Notes: generated from the letters alone by a model not told the origin. Counted from the stretch's first letter, positions 35,976-45,482 are shown. The stretch is 64,000 nucleotides of DNA from Paracoccaceae bacterium (GCA_020446815.1 JAGRDY010000015.1:1-64000); one strand, 5' to 3'. Numbers and translations are program-made.

Positions 35976-37106
35976 ATGGACCTGCATTCGCGATATCCCG
36001 CCATTTCCGATCTGAAGGCCCGCGCCCGCAAGCGCATCCCGCATTTCGTCTGGGAATATCTGGACAGTGCCACGGGCAGCGAGGCGACGCTGCGGCGCAA
36101 CCGGGCCAGGCTTGACGAGGTGCTTTTTCGCCCGTCGGTCCTGCATGGCGAATTCGCGCCCGATCTCGGCACCACTTTTTTGGGCCATCACTACCCTTTG
36201 CCCTTCGGGATTGCGCCGGTCGGCATGTCGGGATTGATCTGGCCCGACGCCGAACGGCTGCTTGCGCGGGCGGCGGATACGGCGGGCCTGCCTTTTACGC
36301 TGTCCACCGTGGCCACGCAAACGCCGGAAAGCGTCGCGCCGATGCTGGGCGAACAGGGCTGGTTCCAAATGTATCCGCCGCGCGACCCTGAAATGCGCGC
36401 CGACATGATCAGACGGGCGCGATTGTCCGGGTTTTCGACGCTGATCCTGACCGTCGATGTCCCTGTGGCGAGCCGCCGCGAACGCCAGATCCGATCCGGC
36501 CTGACCCAGCCGCCGCGCCTGACCCCGCGCCTACTGGCACAGGTAGCGCGCTGCCCGGCCTGGGCGATGGGCACGGCGCGCATGGGAATGCCGAGGATGC
36601 GGCTGATGGATGACTATGCGCAAAACAGCGCCAGCTTGTCGTCGACGGCCCATATCGGTTATCTGCTGCGCACTTCGCCGGATTGGAACTATGTGACAAT
36701 GTTGCGCGATGCGTGGGACGGGCCGTTCATCGTGAAGGGCGTTTCTCGGCCCGAGGATGCCGTGCGGCTGGAGGCCGAAGGCGTCGATGCCATCTGGGTT
36801 TCCAACCACGCGGGGCGCCAATTTGATGCGGCGCCCGCGACAATTGAATCGCTGCCGGCAATCCGCGCGGCAACCAAGCTGCCGCTGGTTTTCGACAGCG
36901 GCATCGAGGGCGGGCTGGATATCCTGCGCGCCTTGGCGCTCGGGGCCGATTTTGTCATGCTGGGTCGGGCGTGGCACTATGCGCTGGGCGCGCTCGGGGC
37001 GGCGGGGCCCGCGCATCTGATCGACATCCTCAGAAAGGACATGGAGGCGAACATGGGCCAGTTGGGGACGAAAACGCCGGCCGGCCTGGCCGCCGCGCTG
37101 CTCTGA
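35976..37106 (+). CDS. FMN-dependent alpha-hydroxy-acid dehydrogenase
   Basis: A 376-residue enzyme of the lactate/mandelate/glycolate dehydrogenase family, oxidising a 2-hydroxy acid to the 2-oxo acid with FMN. The FMN site starts PLPFGIAPVGMSGLIWPDAE; the substrate and catalytic residues are in LTVDVPVASRRER and SNHAGRQFDAAPATIE (His base plus Arg), followed by DSGIEGGLDILRALALGADFVMLGRAW. Lactate is a common substrate but not proven. The ATG at 35976 gives the family start MDLHSRYPAISDL; an ATG at 35922 is possible. A paralogue lies at 42868. Confidence 0.88.
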   Translation: MDLHSRYPAISDLKARARKRIPHFVWEYLDSATGSEATLRRNRARLDEVLFRPSVLHGEFAPDLGTTFLGHHYPLPFGIAPVGMSGLIWPDAERLLARAADTAGLPFTLSTVATQTPESVAPMLGEQGWFQMYPPRDPEMRADMIRRARLSGFSTLILTVDVPVASRRERQIRSGLTQPPRLTPRLLAQVARCPAWAMGTARMGMPRMRLMDDYAQNSASLSSTAHIGYLLRTSPDWNYVTMLRDAWDGPFIVKGVSRPEDAVRLEAEGVDAIWVSNHAGRQFDAAPATIESLPAIRAATKLPLVFDSGIEGGLDILRALALGADFVMLGRAWHYALGALGAAGPAHLIDILRKDMEANMGQLGTKTPAGLAAALL

Positions 37107-37222
37107 CCGCCCCAAAAGTCGCTTTGCGCGAAATTGCACCGTTTTCATGGCGGAAGGTTCGCCGAACGACCGCAAAGGGGGCAAAATGACGTGGAAATCT
37201 TTCGAATCGCCGTTTTGGGGGA

Positions 37223-37250
37223 TTGCGCTGCAATGCAGCATCTCTAGTGT
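37223..37250 (+). promoter_or_regulatory. Candidate promoter and operator of pyruvate carboxylase
   Basis: TTGCGC (37223-37228) and TAGTGT (37245-37250), 16 bp apart, resemble a sigma-70 promoter about 75 bp before pyc. The spacer contains the perfect dyad GCTGCA-A-TGCAGC (37227-37239), suggesting an operator over the promoter. Confidence 0.4.
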
Positions 37251-37325
37251 ATCGCCGCAGCGAACAGTTGCGTTTCGTCTTTGACAGAGTGAACCGGATC
37301 ATGGGCAAGCGCTTTAGGGAGGAAC

Positions 37326-40300
37326 ATGATGGCCGAATTCCGCAAGATCCTGATTGCCAACCGCGGCGAGATCGCCATTCGCGTGATGCGCGCGGCAACC
37401 GAGCTTGGCAAGCGCACTGTCGCCGTCTATGCCGAGGAGGACAAGCTTTCGCTGCACCGCTTCAAGGCTGATGAGGCCTACCGGATCGGCGAGGGGCTGG
37501 GGCCGGTCGCGGCCTATCTTTCCATCGCCGAAATCATCCGGGTAGCCAAGGAATGCGGCGCCGACGCGATCCATCCCGGCTATGGGCTTTTGTCGGAAAA
37601 TCCCGGTTTCGTCGAAGCCTGTTCACGCAACGGCATCACCTTCATCGGCCCTAGGGCCGAAACCATGCGCGCCCTCGGCGACAAGGCCAGCGCCCGCCGC
37701 GTCGCGATCGAGGCGGGCGTGCCGGTGATCCCGGCCACCGAAGTCTTGGGCGACGATTTCGACGCCATCAGGGAAGAAGCGGCAAAAATCGGTTATCCCT
37801 TGATGCTGAAGGCAAGCTGGGGTGGCGGCGGGCGCGGCATGCGCCCGATCGACGGACCGGAGGACCTGGTCGAAAAAATCCGCGAAGGACGGCGCGAGGC
37901 CGAGGCCGCCTTCGGCAATGGCGAAGGCTACCTGGAAAAGATGATCCTTCGCGCCCGCCATGTCGAGGTGCAGATTGTCGGAGACAGCCACGGCGGCATC
38001 TATCACCTTTTTGAACGCGACTGCACCGTCCAGCGCCGCAATCAGAAGGTGGTCGAACGCGCCCCTGCCCCCTATCTGACCGACACCCAGCGCGCCGAGC
38101 TCTGCGAGCTGGGCCGCAGGATCTGCGCCCATGTGAATTACGAATGCGCCGGCACCGTCGAATTCCTGATGGATATGGATGACGGGAAATTCTATTTCAT
38201 CGAGGTCAATCCGCGGGTGCAGGTCGAACATACCGTCACCGAAGAAGTGACCGGGATCGACATCGTGCAGGCCCAGATCAAGATCGCCGAAGGCAAAACG
38301 CTGTTCGAGGCCACGGGGGTCGCGCGGCAGGAAGGTATCGAACTGCGCGGCCATGCCCTGCAATGCCGGGTGACGACGGAAGATCCGCAAAACAACTTCA
38401 TCCCCGACTACGGCCGGATGTCGGCCTACCGCTCGGCCACCGGCATGGGCATTCGGCTCGACGGCGGCACGGCCTATGCGGGCGGTGTCATCACCCGCTA
38501 TTACGACAGCCTGCTGGTCAAGGTCACGGCCTGGGCGCCGACGCCGGAACGGGCCATTTCGCGGATGGACCGGGCCTTGCGCGAATTCCGCATTCGCGGG
38601 GTGTCGACCAATATCGCCTTTGTCGAGAACCTGCTCAAGCATCCGACGTTTCTTGACAACACCTACACCACCAAGTTCATCGACACGACACCCGCTCTTT
38701 TCAATTTCCGCAAACGCCGGGACCGGGCGACGAAAATCCTGACCTATATCGCCGACGTCACCGTCAACGGCCATCCCGAGACCGCCGGGCGGGCCAAACC
38801 GCCCGCCCATGCGCGCACCCCGAAGGCCCCCGAGAAAAAGGCCGCCCCCGCACTCGGCACCCGCAATCTGCTGGAACAAAAAGGCCCGCAGGCGGTGGCC
38901 GACTGGATGGGACGCCAGAAGAAACTGCTGATCACCGACACGACCATGCGCGATGCGCACCAGTCGCTGCTGGCCACGCGGATGCGGTCGATCGACATGA
39001 TCAAGGTGGCCCCCGCCTATGCTGCCAACCTGCCCGAACTATTCAGTGTCGAATGCTGGGGCGGCGCCACCTTTGACGTGGCCTACCGGTTCTTGCAGGA
39101 ATGCCCCTGGCAGCGGCTGCGTGATCTGCGTGCGGCGATGCCCAACCTCATGACGCAGATGCTGCTGCGGTCATCGAACGGCGTGGGCTATACCAACTAT
39201 CCCGACAATGTGGTCGAGGAATTCGTCCGGCAGGCGGCAAAGACTGGTGTCGACGTGTTTCGTGTCTTCGACAGCCTCAACTGGGTCGACAACATGCGCG
39301 TCGCGATGGATGCGGTTCTGGCCAGCGGCAAGGTGCTCGAGGCGTCGATCTGCTATACCGGCGATATCCTCGATGCGGCCCGCGCCAAGTACGATCTGAA
39401 ATACTATGTCTCCAGTGCCAAGGCGCTGAAGGCGGCGGGTGCGCATATTCTGGGCATGAAAGACATGGCGGGCCTGTTGAAGCCTGCCGCCGCGCGGGTG
39501 CTGTTCAAGGCGCTGCGCGAAGAGGTCGGCCTGCCGATCCATTTCCATACCCATGATACATCCGGTATTTCCGCGGCCACGATCATCGCCGCCGCCGAGG
39601 CGGGGGTTGCCGCCGTCGATGCCGCGATGGATGCGTTTTCCGGGGCCACCTCGCAGCCCTGCCTTGGCTCCATCGTCGAGGCAATGGCCCATACCGAGCG
39701 CGATACGGGACTTGATATCGCGGAGATTCGCAAGATCTCCAACTATTGGGAGGCGGTGCGCCATCAGTACCGGGCGTTCGAGGCCGGACTGGAGGCCCCG
39801 GCCTCGGAAATTTATCTGCATGAAATGCCCGGCGGCCAGTTCACCAACCTCAAGGCGCAGGCGCGCTCGCTCGGGCTCGAGGAACGCTGGCACGAAATCG
39901 CCCAGACCTATGCCGACGTCAACCGCATGTTCGGTGATATCGTCAAGGTCACGCCGTCGTCCAAGGTGGTGGGCGACATGGCGCTGATGATGGTGGCGCA
40001 AGGATTGACCCGCGCCGATGTCGAAGACCCGAAGACCGAGGTTTCCTTCCCGGAATCGGTCGTCGACATGCTGCGCGGAAGTATCGGTCAGCCCCCCGGC
40101 GGCTGGCCTGCGGGCCTCCAGAAGAAGGCGCTCAAGGGAGAGACGCCATCGACCGACCGTCCCGGCAAGCATCTGCCCCCTGTCGATATCGAGGCGACGC
40201 GGGCCGCCGTGTCGAAAGAACTCTTGGGGTTTGTTGTCGATGACGAGGACCTCAATGGCTATCTCATGTATCCCAAGGTCTATCTCGACTACATGGGGCG

Positions 40301-40772
40301 CCACCGCATCTATGGTCCGGTGCGCACCCTGCCGACGCGCACCTTCTTTTACGGCATGGAACCGAGCGAGGAGATTTCCGTCGAAATCGACCCCGGAAAG
40401 ACTCTGGAAATCCGCCTTCAGGCAGTCGGCGAGACCAATCACGAAGGCGACGTGAAGGTCTTTTTCGAACTGAACGGCCAGCCGCGCGTCGTGCGCATTG
40501 CCAATCGCGCCATCAAGGCCAAGACCGCTGTGCGCCCAAAGGCATCGGACTCCAACCCCGACCACATCGGCGCGCCGATGCCGGGGGCGGTGGCCTCGGT
40601 CGCGGTCAGCGTCGGCCAGAAGGTCAACGCGGGCGATCTGTTGCTGACCATCGAGGCGATGAAGATGGAAACCGGTCTGCACGCCGAACGGGCGGCCACG
40701 GTCAAGGCGCTGCATGTCCAGCCGGGCAGCCAGATCGATGCCAAGGATCTGCTGGTGGAACTGGGCGACTGA
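37326..40772 (+). CDS. pyc: Pyruvate carboxylase
   Basis: A 1148-residue single-chain biotin enzyme converting pyruvate and bicarbonate to oxaloacetate with ATP, an anaplerotic step. Domains in order: biotin carboxylase (about 1-460, with HPGYGLLSEN, the ATP-grasp WGGGGRGMR and FIEVNPRVQVEHTVTEE), carboxyltransferase (about 535-810, DTTMRDAHQSLLATRMR), the PYC/OADA linker domain, and the biotinyl domain with AMKME (Lys about 1113). A very good AGGGAGG lies 3 nt before this ATG and 6 nt before a second ATG at 37329, so the true start may be the second. Confidence 0.96.
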   Translation: MMAEFRKILIANRGEIAIRVMRAATELGKRTVAVYAEEDKLSLHRFKADEAYRIGEGLGPVAAYLSIAEIIRVAKECGADAIHPGYGLLSENPGFVEACSRNGITFIGPRAETMRALGDKASARRVAIEAGVPVIPATEVLGDDFDAIREEAAKIGYPLMLKASWGGGGRGMRPIDGPEDLVEKIREGRREAEAAFGNGEGYLEKMILRARHVEVQIVGDSHGGIYHLFERDCTVQRRNQKVVERAPAPYLTDTQRAELCELGRRICAHVNYECAGTVEFLMDMDDGKFYFIEVNPRVQVEHTVTEEVTGIDIVQAQIKIAEGKTLFEATGVARQEGIELRGHALQCRVTTEDPQNNFIPDYGRMSAYRSATGMGIRLDGGTAYAGGVITRYYDSLLVKVTAWAPTPERAISRMDRALREFRIRGVSTNIAFVENLLKHPTFLDNTYTTKFIDTTPALFNFRKRRDRATKILTYIADVTVNGHPETAGRAKPPAHARTPKAPEKKAAPALGTRNLLEQKGPQAVADWMGRQKKLLITDTTMRDAHQSLLATRMRSIDMIKVAPAYAANLPELFSVECWGGATFDVAYRFLQECPWQRLRDLRAAMPNLMTQMLLRSSNGVGYTNYPDNVVEEFVRQAAKTGVDVFRVFDSLNWVDNMRVAMDAVLASGKVLEASICYTGDILDAARAKYDLKYYVSSAKALKAAGAHILGMKDMAGLLKPAAARVLFKALREEVGLPIHFHTHDTSGISAATIIAAAEAGVAAVDAAMDAFSGATSQPCLGSIVEAMAHTERDTGLDIAEIRKISNYWEAVRHQYRAFEAGLEAPASEIYLHEMPGGQFTNLKAQARSLGLEERWHEIAQTYADVNRMFGDIVKVTPSSKVVGDMALMMVAQGLTRADVEDPKTEVSFPESVVDMLRGSIGQPPGGWPAGLQKKALKGETPSTDRPGKHLPPVDIEATRAAVSKELLGFVVDDEDLNGYLMYPKVYLDYMGRHRIYGPVRTLPTRTFFYGMEPSEEISVEIDPGKTLEIRLQAVGETNHEGDVKVFFELNGQPRVVRIANRAIKAKTAVRPKASDSNPDHIGAPMPGAVASVAVSVGQKVNAGDLLLTIEAMKMETGLHAERAATVKALHVQPGSQIDAKDLLVELGD

Positions 40773-40859
40773 CCCTTCCGGCGAGGGTTGGCGCGCAATT
40801 AGGGCGTTCTTAGCATCTGGTCGCTTAGGGTTGCCCGGGTGGCAATTCCGGGTGACGCA

Positions 40860-41264
40860 ATGGCAGATGCAGGACAATCGGCGCTCGAAGCCTTTCTGGT
40901 CGAAGACGTGATCCTGACCCTCGCCAACCTGCGCGGATCGCTGTCGTGGTTTGTCCAGTCGGAACTGCCCGGCGACCCGAACCGCTCCGGGATCTGGCTG
41001 GAACGCATCGACCGGCAGATTGAATCGCTCGAAGAACGGGCGCGGATGGTCCTTGGCCAGTTATGCACCGAAACAGGCGGTGCCGCGCAGCCAATGGCCG
41101 GCGCGGGGCAATTCGCGCATGCCCGGGCCGATCAGGCGCCGCGAACCGCCAGACCCCAGGTCGCTTCGAACCCGCCGGTTTTTCGCACCCAACGGATCGC
41201 CGGGTGTCAGGCAGGCCATGACGCCGCACCGGCAATCGCCCTGATACCGCTTGGCCACCCCTGA
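40860..41264 (+). CDS. Hypothetical protein
   Basis: A 134-residue reading frame between pyc and the tRNA gene. The first 70 residues look protein-like and mostly helical (ALEAFLVEDVILTLANLRG, WLERIDRQIESLEERARMVL). The last 60 are rich in Ala, Pro and Arg and may be disordered or not real coding sequence. No family was recognised. The ATG at 40860 was chosen although its ribosome binding site is weak; a GTG at 40839 is possible. Confidence 0.5.
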   Translation: MADAGQSALEAFLVEDVILTLANLRGSLSWFVQSELPGDPNRSGIWLERIDRQIESLEERARMVLGQLCTETGGAAQPMAGAGQFAHARADQAPRTARPQVASNPPVFRTQRIAGCQAGHDAAPAIALIPLGHP

Positions 41265-41518
41265 TCCGGGCGCGGCGAAAGCCGTTGGTCGTTGATCCGA
41301 AGCGGATCGAAGACGCCCCCGCACAGCCGCGCGTTGTCAAAAGCCGCGCCTTGCCCCTGCCCCGCCGGGGCGGAACGCGGCCAGGCGCTTTCGTCATGAC
41401 CGGCGCCACGCAGGCAAGGCCGGCCACCAGCCCCATCGGCAAAAAAAGAATTGCACGATGCGCAATTTTTCCCTTGCAGCACGCGGTCAGACTGAATACA
41501 TCGCACCCACCCAAGGAC

Positions 41519-41593
41519 GCGGGCGTAGCTCAGGGGTAGAGCATAACCTTGCCAAGGTTAGGGTCGTGAGTTCGAATCTCATCGCCCGCTCCA
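41519..41593 (+). tRNA. tRNA-Gly (anticodon GCC)
   Basis: A complete cloverleaf: 7-bp acceptor stem GCGGGCG/CGCCCGC, D arm GCTCAGGGGTAGAGC, anticodon loop TTGCCAA with GCC, T arm with GTTCGAATC, discriminator T and an encoded CCA at 41591-41593. It reads glycine codons GGC and GGU. Accessory genes begin directly downstream, as is common for islands entering tRNA genes. Confidence 0.97.
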
Positions 41594-41604
41594 TTTACAA
41601 CGAT

Positions 41605-41643
41605 GAAAAGAGTGACTTACTGACGGGTAAGGTCGCTTTTTTT
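41605..41643 (+). terminator. Terminator of the tRNA-Gly transcript
   Basis: An imperfect stem centred on CTTAC (41616-41620) and GTAAG (41627-41631), with flanking GA/TC pairs, is followed by a seven-T run at 41637-41643. It lies just 12 bp after the tRNA. Confidence 0.7.
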
Positions 41644-42031
41644 CGTGCCAGGCATCGCGGCGCTGTTCCACTGGAACAACATGATGTGTCTATCAGCTTC
41701 GATGCAGAAAGATCGTGCCTGACTGTTCAGCACATGTATTATAATCTTATTTCAATAACTTGCCGTTATAGCGCTTCGACCTGACCGTGAATCGCCTGTT
41801 CGCGGTCTCTCGCTTCGGTCGAACGCGCAATGCGATGTCCGATGCTTCAAGGCAGAGTCGAAACGTGGATTCAATTCGCCAAAGCTACGCGCAGAATTTC
41901 GACTTTGAATGCCTGATCTGGCGTCTTGTTTACAAAAACGCTGTATGCGCAACTTCGATCCCTCGCCAGTGCATTTTTTGAATTGAGGGTGCTGCCGGGC
42001 GAGCGGTACAAGGCCGTGGGAGGCAACCGGA
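41644..42031. other. Low-GC spacer after tRNA-Gly
   Basis: About 390 bp with clearly lower GC than the flanks. No gene family was recognised and no second copy of the tRNA 3' end was noticed. GGGAGG at 42018-42023 is the ribosome binding site for the next reading frame. The composition suggests imported DNA. Confidence 0.45.
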
Positions 42032-42871
42032 ATGAACGGGCGAGAACGATTCCTTTGCGCTTTGGGCGGTGGTATGCCCGACCGTGTGCCGTTCTTAGAC
42101 TGGTTCGATGTGAAGGTTGTCGGGGGCATGGCCCGGCTTCTCGGCTGGGAGATCCCCGGTACGCCGAACGGTGGCGAGGCGACACGCCACGGAGAAGAGA
42201 GAGAGCCCGTCCTGCGGCTCTATCGCGACCTCATCAAAGAATTCGATCTCGATGCCACCTGGTCGGCCAATTCGACCAATCTGGTCCCGGAAACCCCAGA
42301 CTGGGGCCGGAACAAGTACGGCCACGCCAGGAGGCTGAAGGTGATGAATCATTCCGACGGCAACATGCGGGCGCTGATGGATGAGATGATCGACCTTGGC
42401 TTCGACAGGTTTCACCCGGTCCAGCCGCAGTGCATGAACATCGCGGAAGTGAAGGCCTGGCCCGGCGGCCGGACCTGCGTGTTCGGTAATGTCGACTGTC
42501 TTGATCTGCTGGTGTTTGGAACCCCGGAGATGGTGGATGCGGCTGTCAAGGGCCGGATTGATGCGGGTTCTCCGGGGGGCGGGCATGTCATTTGTTCCTC
42601 AGACTCGCTTCATCCGGGTGTAAAGCCGGAAAACGCGCTGGCGATGTTCCGCGCGGCGAAGAGATACGGTGACTATGCGCGGGTGCCGGAAAAAAGGCGC
42701 GCTGAGCCGCGACAACCTCGATATCGCGAAACTCGCAAAAACCCCCACCCGCAACAGACAAAGACGCAGCACGCGGTCTGCGGCGTGATGCTTGAATTCG
42801 CTCAGGGCAATTTTGTCAACCGCCGGGATCGGGTCGAGCGGCCTGTCGGAAACAAGATGAGGCCGCGATGA
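42032..42871 (+). pseudogene. Internally deleted URO-D/MtbA-like methyltransferase
   Basis: The frame starts like uroporphyrinogen-decarboxylase-family proteins of methyl-transfer systems (MNGRERFLCALGGGMPDRVPF) and ends with the matching C-terminal part (MRALMDEMIDLGFDRFHPVQPQ, CVFGNVDCLDLLVFGTPE, HVICSSDSLHPGVKPENALAMF). Between about residues 95 and 105 (WGRNKYG to KVMNHSDGN) a segment of roughly 130 residues present in homologues is missing. After residue 215 the tail is Arg/Gln-rich and unlike the family. Translation signals are intact, but the barrel cannot be complete. It overlaps the next start by 4 bp (ATGA). Confidence 0.7.
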
Positions 42872-44124
42872 ATCTCGATGAACGCTATCCCTGCATCGAC
42901 GATCTTGCGCGCAAGGCAGCGTGCCGCCTGCCCAGGTTCGCCCATGAATACCTGATCGGCGGCATTGGGCGAGAGGCGGCATTGGCACGCAACCGTATCG
43001 CGCTCGACGCGGTGCACTTCGATCCGTGTTATCTTCCAGAGGCGCCCGCCAACCGACCCGACATGACGGTTGAACTTCTCGGGCGGCACTATGATCTGCC
43101 CTTCGGGGTCAGCCCGGTCGGGCTCTCCGGCCTCATGTGGCCGCGCGCGGTGGAAATTCTCGCAAAGGCGGCCAAGAGAGCTAACATCCCCTTCGGATTG
43201 TCGAATTTTGCCACGACGCATATGTCAGACGTCGCCGCAATCGCCGCACCGAACGCATGGTGCCAGCTCTATCCCGCATGCGACCCTGGAATTCGCAGCA
43301 CGATGCTGGACGAGATCGCGACCGCGGGTTACGAGGTGCTTGTCGTGACAATCGACATACCCTCGGCTACCCGGCGCGACCGCGAACTGCGCGTCGGCCT
43401 GTCGGTCCCGCCGCGGATCACACCCGAGACGTTTTGGCAGATTCTCACCCACCCACGTTGGGCGTTCGCGACCGCGCTGGCCGGCAAACCCCAGTTCGAA
43501 AATATTCTGCGCTACATTCCAGAAGGCCTGTCGATGGCCGAGAAGGCCGCGTTTCTGACCGGCATCGTCGAAGGCCATGTCACGCAAGATACCTTGCGCG
43601 GCATCCGCGAGCGCTGGCGGGGCAAACTTGTCGTCAAGGGAATCATCAACGCCAGGGATGCCATGGTTGCGCTCGACTGCGGGGCGGACGCGATCTGGGT
43701 TTCCAACCACGGCGCCCGCCAGCTGGACGCCAACCGAACGACAGTGGAGGCGCTGCCGTCAATCCGCGCAGCGGTCGGCGCGAAAACCGCCGTGATCGCC
43801 GACAGCGGCCCGCGCACCGGGCTCGACATTGCCCGCATGATTGCGCTTGGTGCGGATTTCGTCTTCCTGGGCCGGGCCTTTGTCTATGCAGTGGCCGCGC
43901 TTGGGCGAAAGGGTGGCGATCACGCCGTCCATATCTTGAGAGAGGAATTACGCTGCGCCATGGCACAGATCGGCTGTGGTTCGGTGCGCGAACTGCCGGC
44001 ATTCCGGCCGAGCGACAGCCCGGCGGCTCACAACTGTCCGCCGCGCCCGGCACGCGGCGTTGAGCCAAGCCCAACCTTGAAGGTATCCGTGAACTGCGAT
44101 CAGCCGGTAAAGCCGCATTCATAG
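42868..44124 (+). CDS. FMN-dependent alpha-hydroxy-acid dehydrogenase (second copy)
   Basis: A 418-residue member of the same flavoenzyme family as the gene at 35976. It shows MNLDERYPCIDDLA, PFGVSPVGLSGLMWP, VTIDIPSATRRDREL and the catalytic SNHGARQLDANRTTVE, then DSGPRTGLDIARMIALGADFVFLGRAF. About 35 extra residues after CGSVRELPAF are Pro/Ser-rich and atypical. The start ATG at 42868 overlaps the preceding pseudogene stop and has GAGG upstream. Substrate unknown; lactate, glycolate or a longer hydroxy acid are possible. Confidence 0.87.
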   Translation: MNLDERYPCIDDLARKAACRLPRFAHEYLIGGIGREAALARNRIALDAVHFDPCYLPEAPANRPDMTVELLGRHYDLPFGVSPVGLSGLMWPRAVEILAKAAKRANIPFGLSNFATTHMSDVAAIAAPNAWCQLYPACDPGIRSTMLDEIATAGYEVLVVTIDIPSATRRDRELRVGLSVPPRITPETFWQILTHPRWAFATALAGKPQFENILRYIPEGLSMAEKAAFLTGIVEGHVTQDTLRGIRERWRGKLVVKGIINARDAMVALDCGADAIWVSNHGARQLDANRTTVEALPSIRAAVGAKTAVIADSGPRTGLDIARMIALGADFVFLGRAFVYAVAALGRKGGDHAVHILREELRCAMAQIGCGSVRELPAFRPSDSPAAHNCPPRPARGVEPSPTLKVSVNCDQPVKPHS

Positions 44125-44213
44125 GCGCGCGGATCGCCGACTGGCGCGGGGGCTTTAGCTTTCGATTTCCCATGGGTTGCCGCAGTACCAGGCTATCGGC
44201 AGCGCGGCACCGG

Positions 44214-45314
44214 TCATTTGACCTTCGCAGCAAGTTTCGCCGCCGCGCTGATCACCTGATCCTGGTGCGGATAGAGCTGGTGGCCCCCCATGCCTGACAG
44301 GATCGGCTCGAACGGATCCTCGATCCGGTCCTTGGCATCGCAGAGTTCTTCGATGACTGCCTGGGCGCAAAACGGCACATGCACCGCCGAATACCCGCCC
44401 TCATGCGTGAACAAAAGCCGCCCTGCGCAGAGATCCCCGGCAAGGCCTTTCAGCGTCGCCGCGATTTCCCGGTAGGTACTGCTCGACAGCATCATCCTGC
44501 CCAAGGGATCGAATCCGCCGGCATCGAAACCCGAGGGCACGACGATCAGGTCGGGCCTGAAGGCCGTCACCGCAGGCACGACCACCCGCTCCATCACGGC
44601 GCGATAGGCCCCCTGCCCGCTGCCTGGCGGCAGCGGCACATTGATGTTGTAGCCTTGGCCCCGTCCGGCACCAATATCGCCGATGGCACCGGAGTTGGGC
44701 GGGAAGCAGTTGTCCTGGTGAATCGAGATCGTCAGGACATCGGGATTCTCGTAAAAGGCGTTCTGGGTGCCATTGCCGTGATGGACATCGTAATCGACGA
44801 CCGCGACACGCTCCACCCCGCGCGTCGCCTGGACGTGGCGAATCCCGAGAACCGCGTTGGCGAGCAGGCAAAAGCCCTTGCCCATATCTGCTTCGGCATG
44901 GTGGCCCGGCGGGCGCACCAGCGCATAGGCGTTGTCGACCGTGCCGTCGACCACCGCCTCGGCCGCGGCGATGACGCCACCAGCCGACAGGAGCGCGATG
45001 TCAAATCCGCCTGCGGCAAATGGTGTCGTCATTCCTGCATCGCCGCCGCGTTCATTGCTCAGTGCCGCGATCCGGTCGATATACGCGGCCGTGTGATAGC
45101 GCAGAACCTCATCGCGGGTGGCGATGCGCGGTCGGATCGGCACCAGTTGCTCGATCAGCCCCGACACCTCAAGCAGATTGCGGATGCGCCGCTTGCTTTC
45201 TGGGCTTTCGGCATGTTCGGCAGGCTGAACGTATCCGACGGCGGGAATGAAAATCCCGGCATGGCCGGTATCGTGCCACATGTATTTCTCATGACAGACC
45301 AGGCCCGTTGACAT
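44214..45314 (-). CDS. Class II histone deacetylase family/acetylpolyamine amidohydrolase-like protein
   Basis: A 366-residue arginase-fold zinc hydrolase. Bacterial relatives deacetylate acetylated polyamines. The signature RPPGHHAEADMGKGFCLLAN holds the tandem His (138-139). Zinc ligands should be Asp176 and His178 in DYDVHHGNGT and Asp264 in SGFDAGGFDPLG, and the transition-state Tyr lies in HEGGYS near 325. It is the last gene of the leftward amine operon, after a polyamine-type importer. AAAGGAG precedes the ATG. This context favours acetylpolyamine deacetylation, though other N-acyl substrates are possible. Confidence 0.88.
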   Translation of the reverse strand: MSTGLVCHEKYMWHDTGHAGIFIPAVGYVQPAEHAESPESKRRIRNLLEVSGLIEQLVPIRPRIATRDEVLRYHTAAYIDRIAALSNERGGDAGMTTPFAAGGFDIALLSAGGVIAAAEAVVDGTVDNAYALVRPPGHHAEADMGKGFCLLANAVLGIRHVQATRGVERVAVVDYDVHHGNGTQNAFYENPDVLTISIHQDNCFPPNSGAIGDIGAGRGQGYNINVPLPPGSGQGAYRAVMERVVVPAVTAFRPDLIVVPSGFDAGGFDPLGRMMLSSSTYREIAATLKGLAGDLCAGRLLFTHEGGYSAVHVPFCAQAVIEELCDAKDRIEDPFEPILSGMGGHQLYPHQDQVISAAAKLAAKVK

Positions 45315-45343
45315 TCTTGGCTCCTTTCAGGTCCTGTGAGGGT

Positions 45344-45371
45344 CGCGCGCCTGGCGGATGCCGGGCGCGCG
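45344..45371 (-). promoter_or_regulatory. Intercistronic hairpin between binding-protein and deacetylase genes
   Basis: CGCGCGCC (45344-45351) pairs with GGCGCGCG (45364-45371) across a 12-nt loop. No U-run follows. Such hairpins after solute-binding-protein genes usually protect the upstream mRNA and lower downstream expression. Confidence 0.5.
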
Positions 45372-45482
45372 CGATCTTAAGGCGCTTCGGGGAATATCGC
45401 ATCCTTCCAGTACCGCCAATAGCCCGAGAGCCGAAGGCGTGGAAGGGTTTGGGCGATACAGGGTCCACCCGGAACGCGGTAA

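Noticed and set aside
39171-40877. A 568-codon leftward frame opposite pyruvate carboxylase
   Set aside because: Antisense shadow; pyc on the plus strand is complete with four domains.
42730-42867. Genuine C-terminal extension of the URO-D-like protein
   Set aside because: The residues are Arg/Gln-rich without family similarity and more likely read-through sequence after a decayed gene end.
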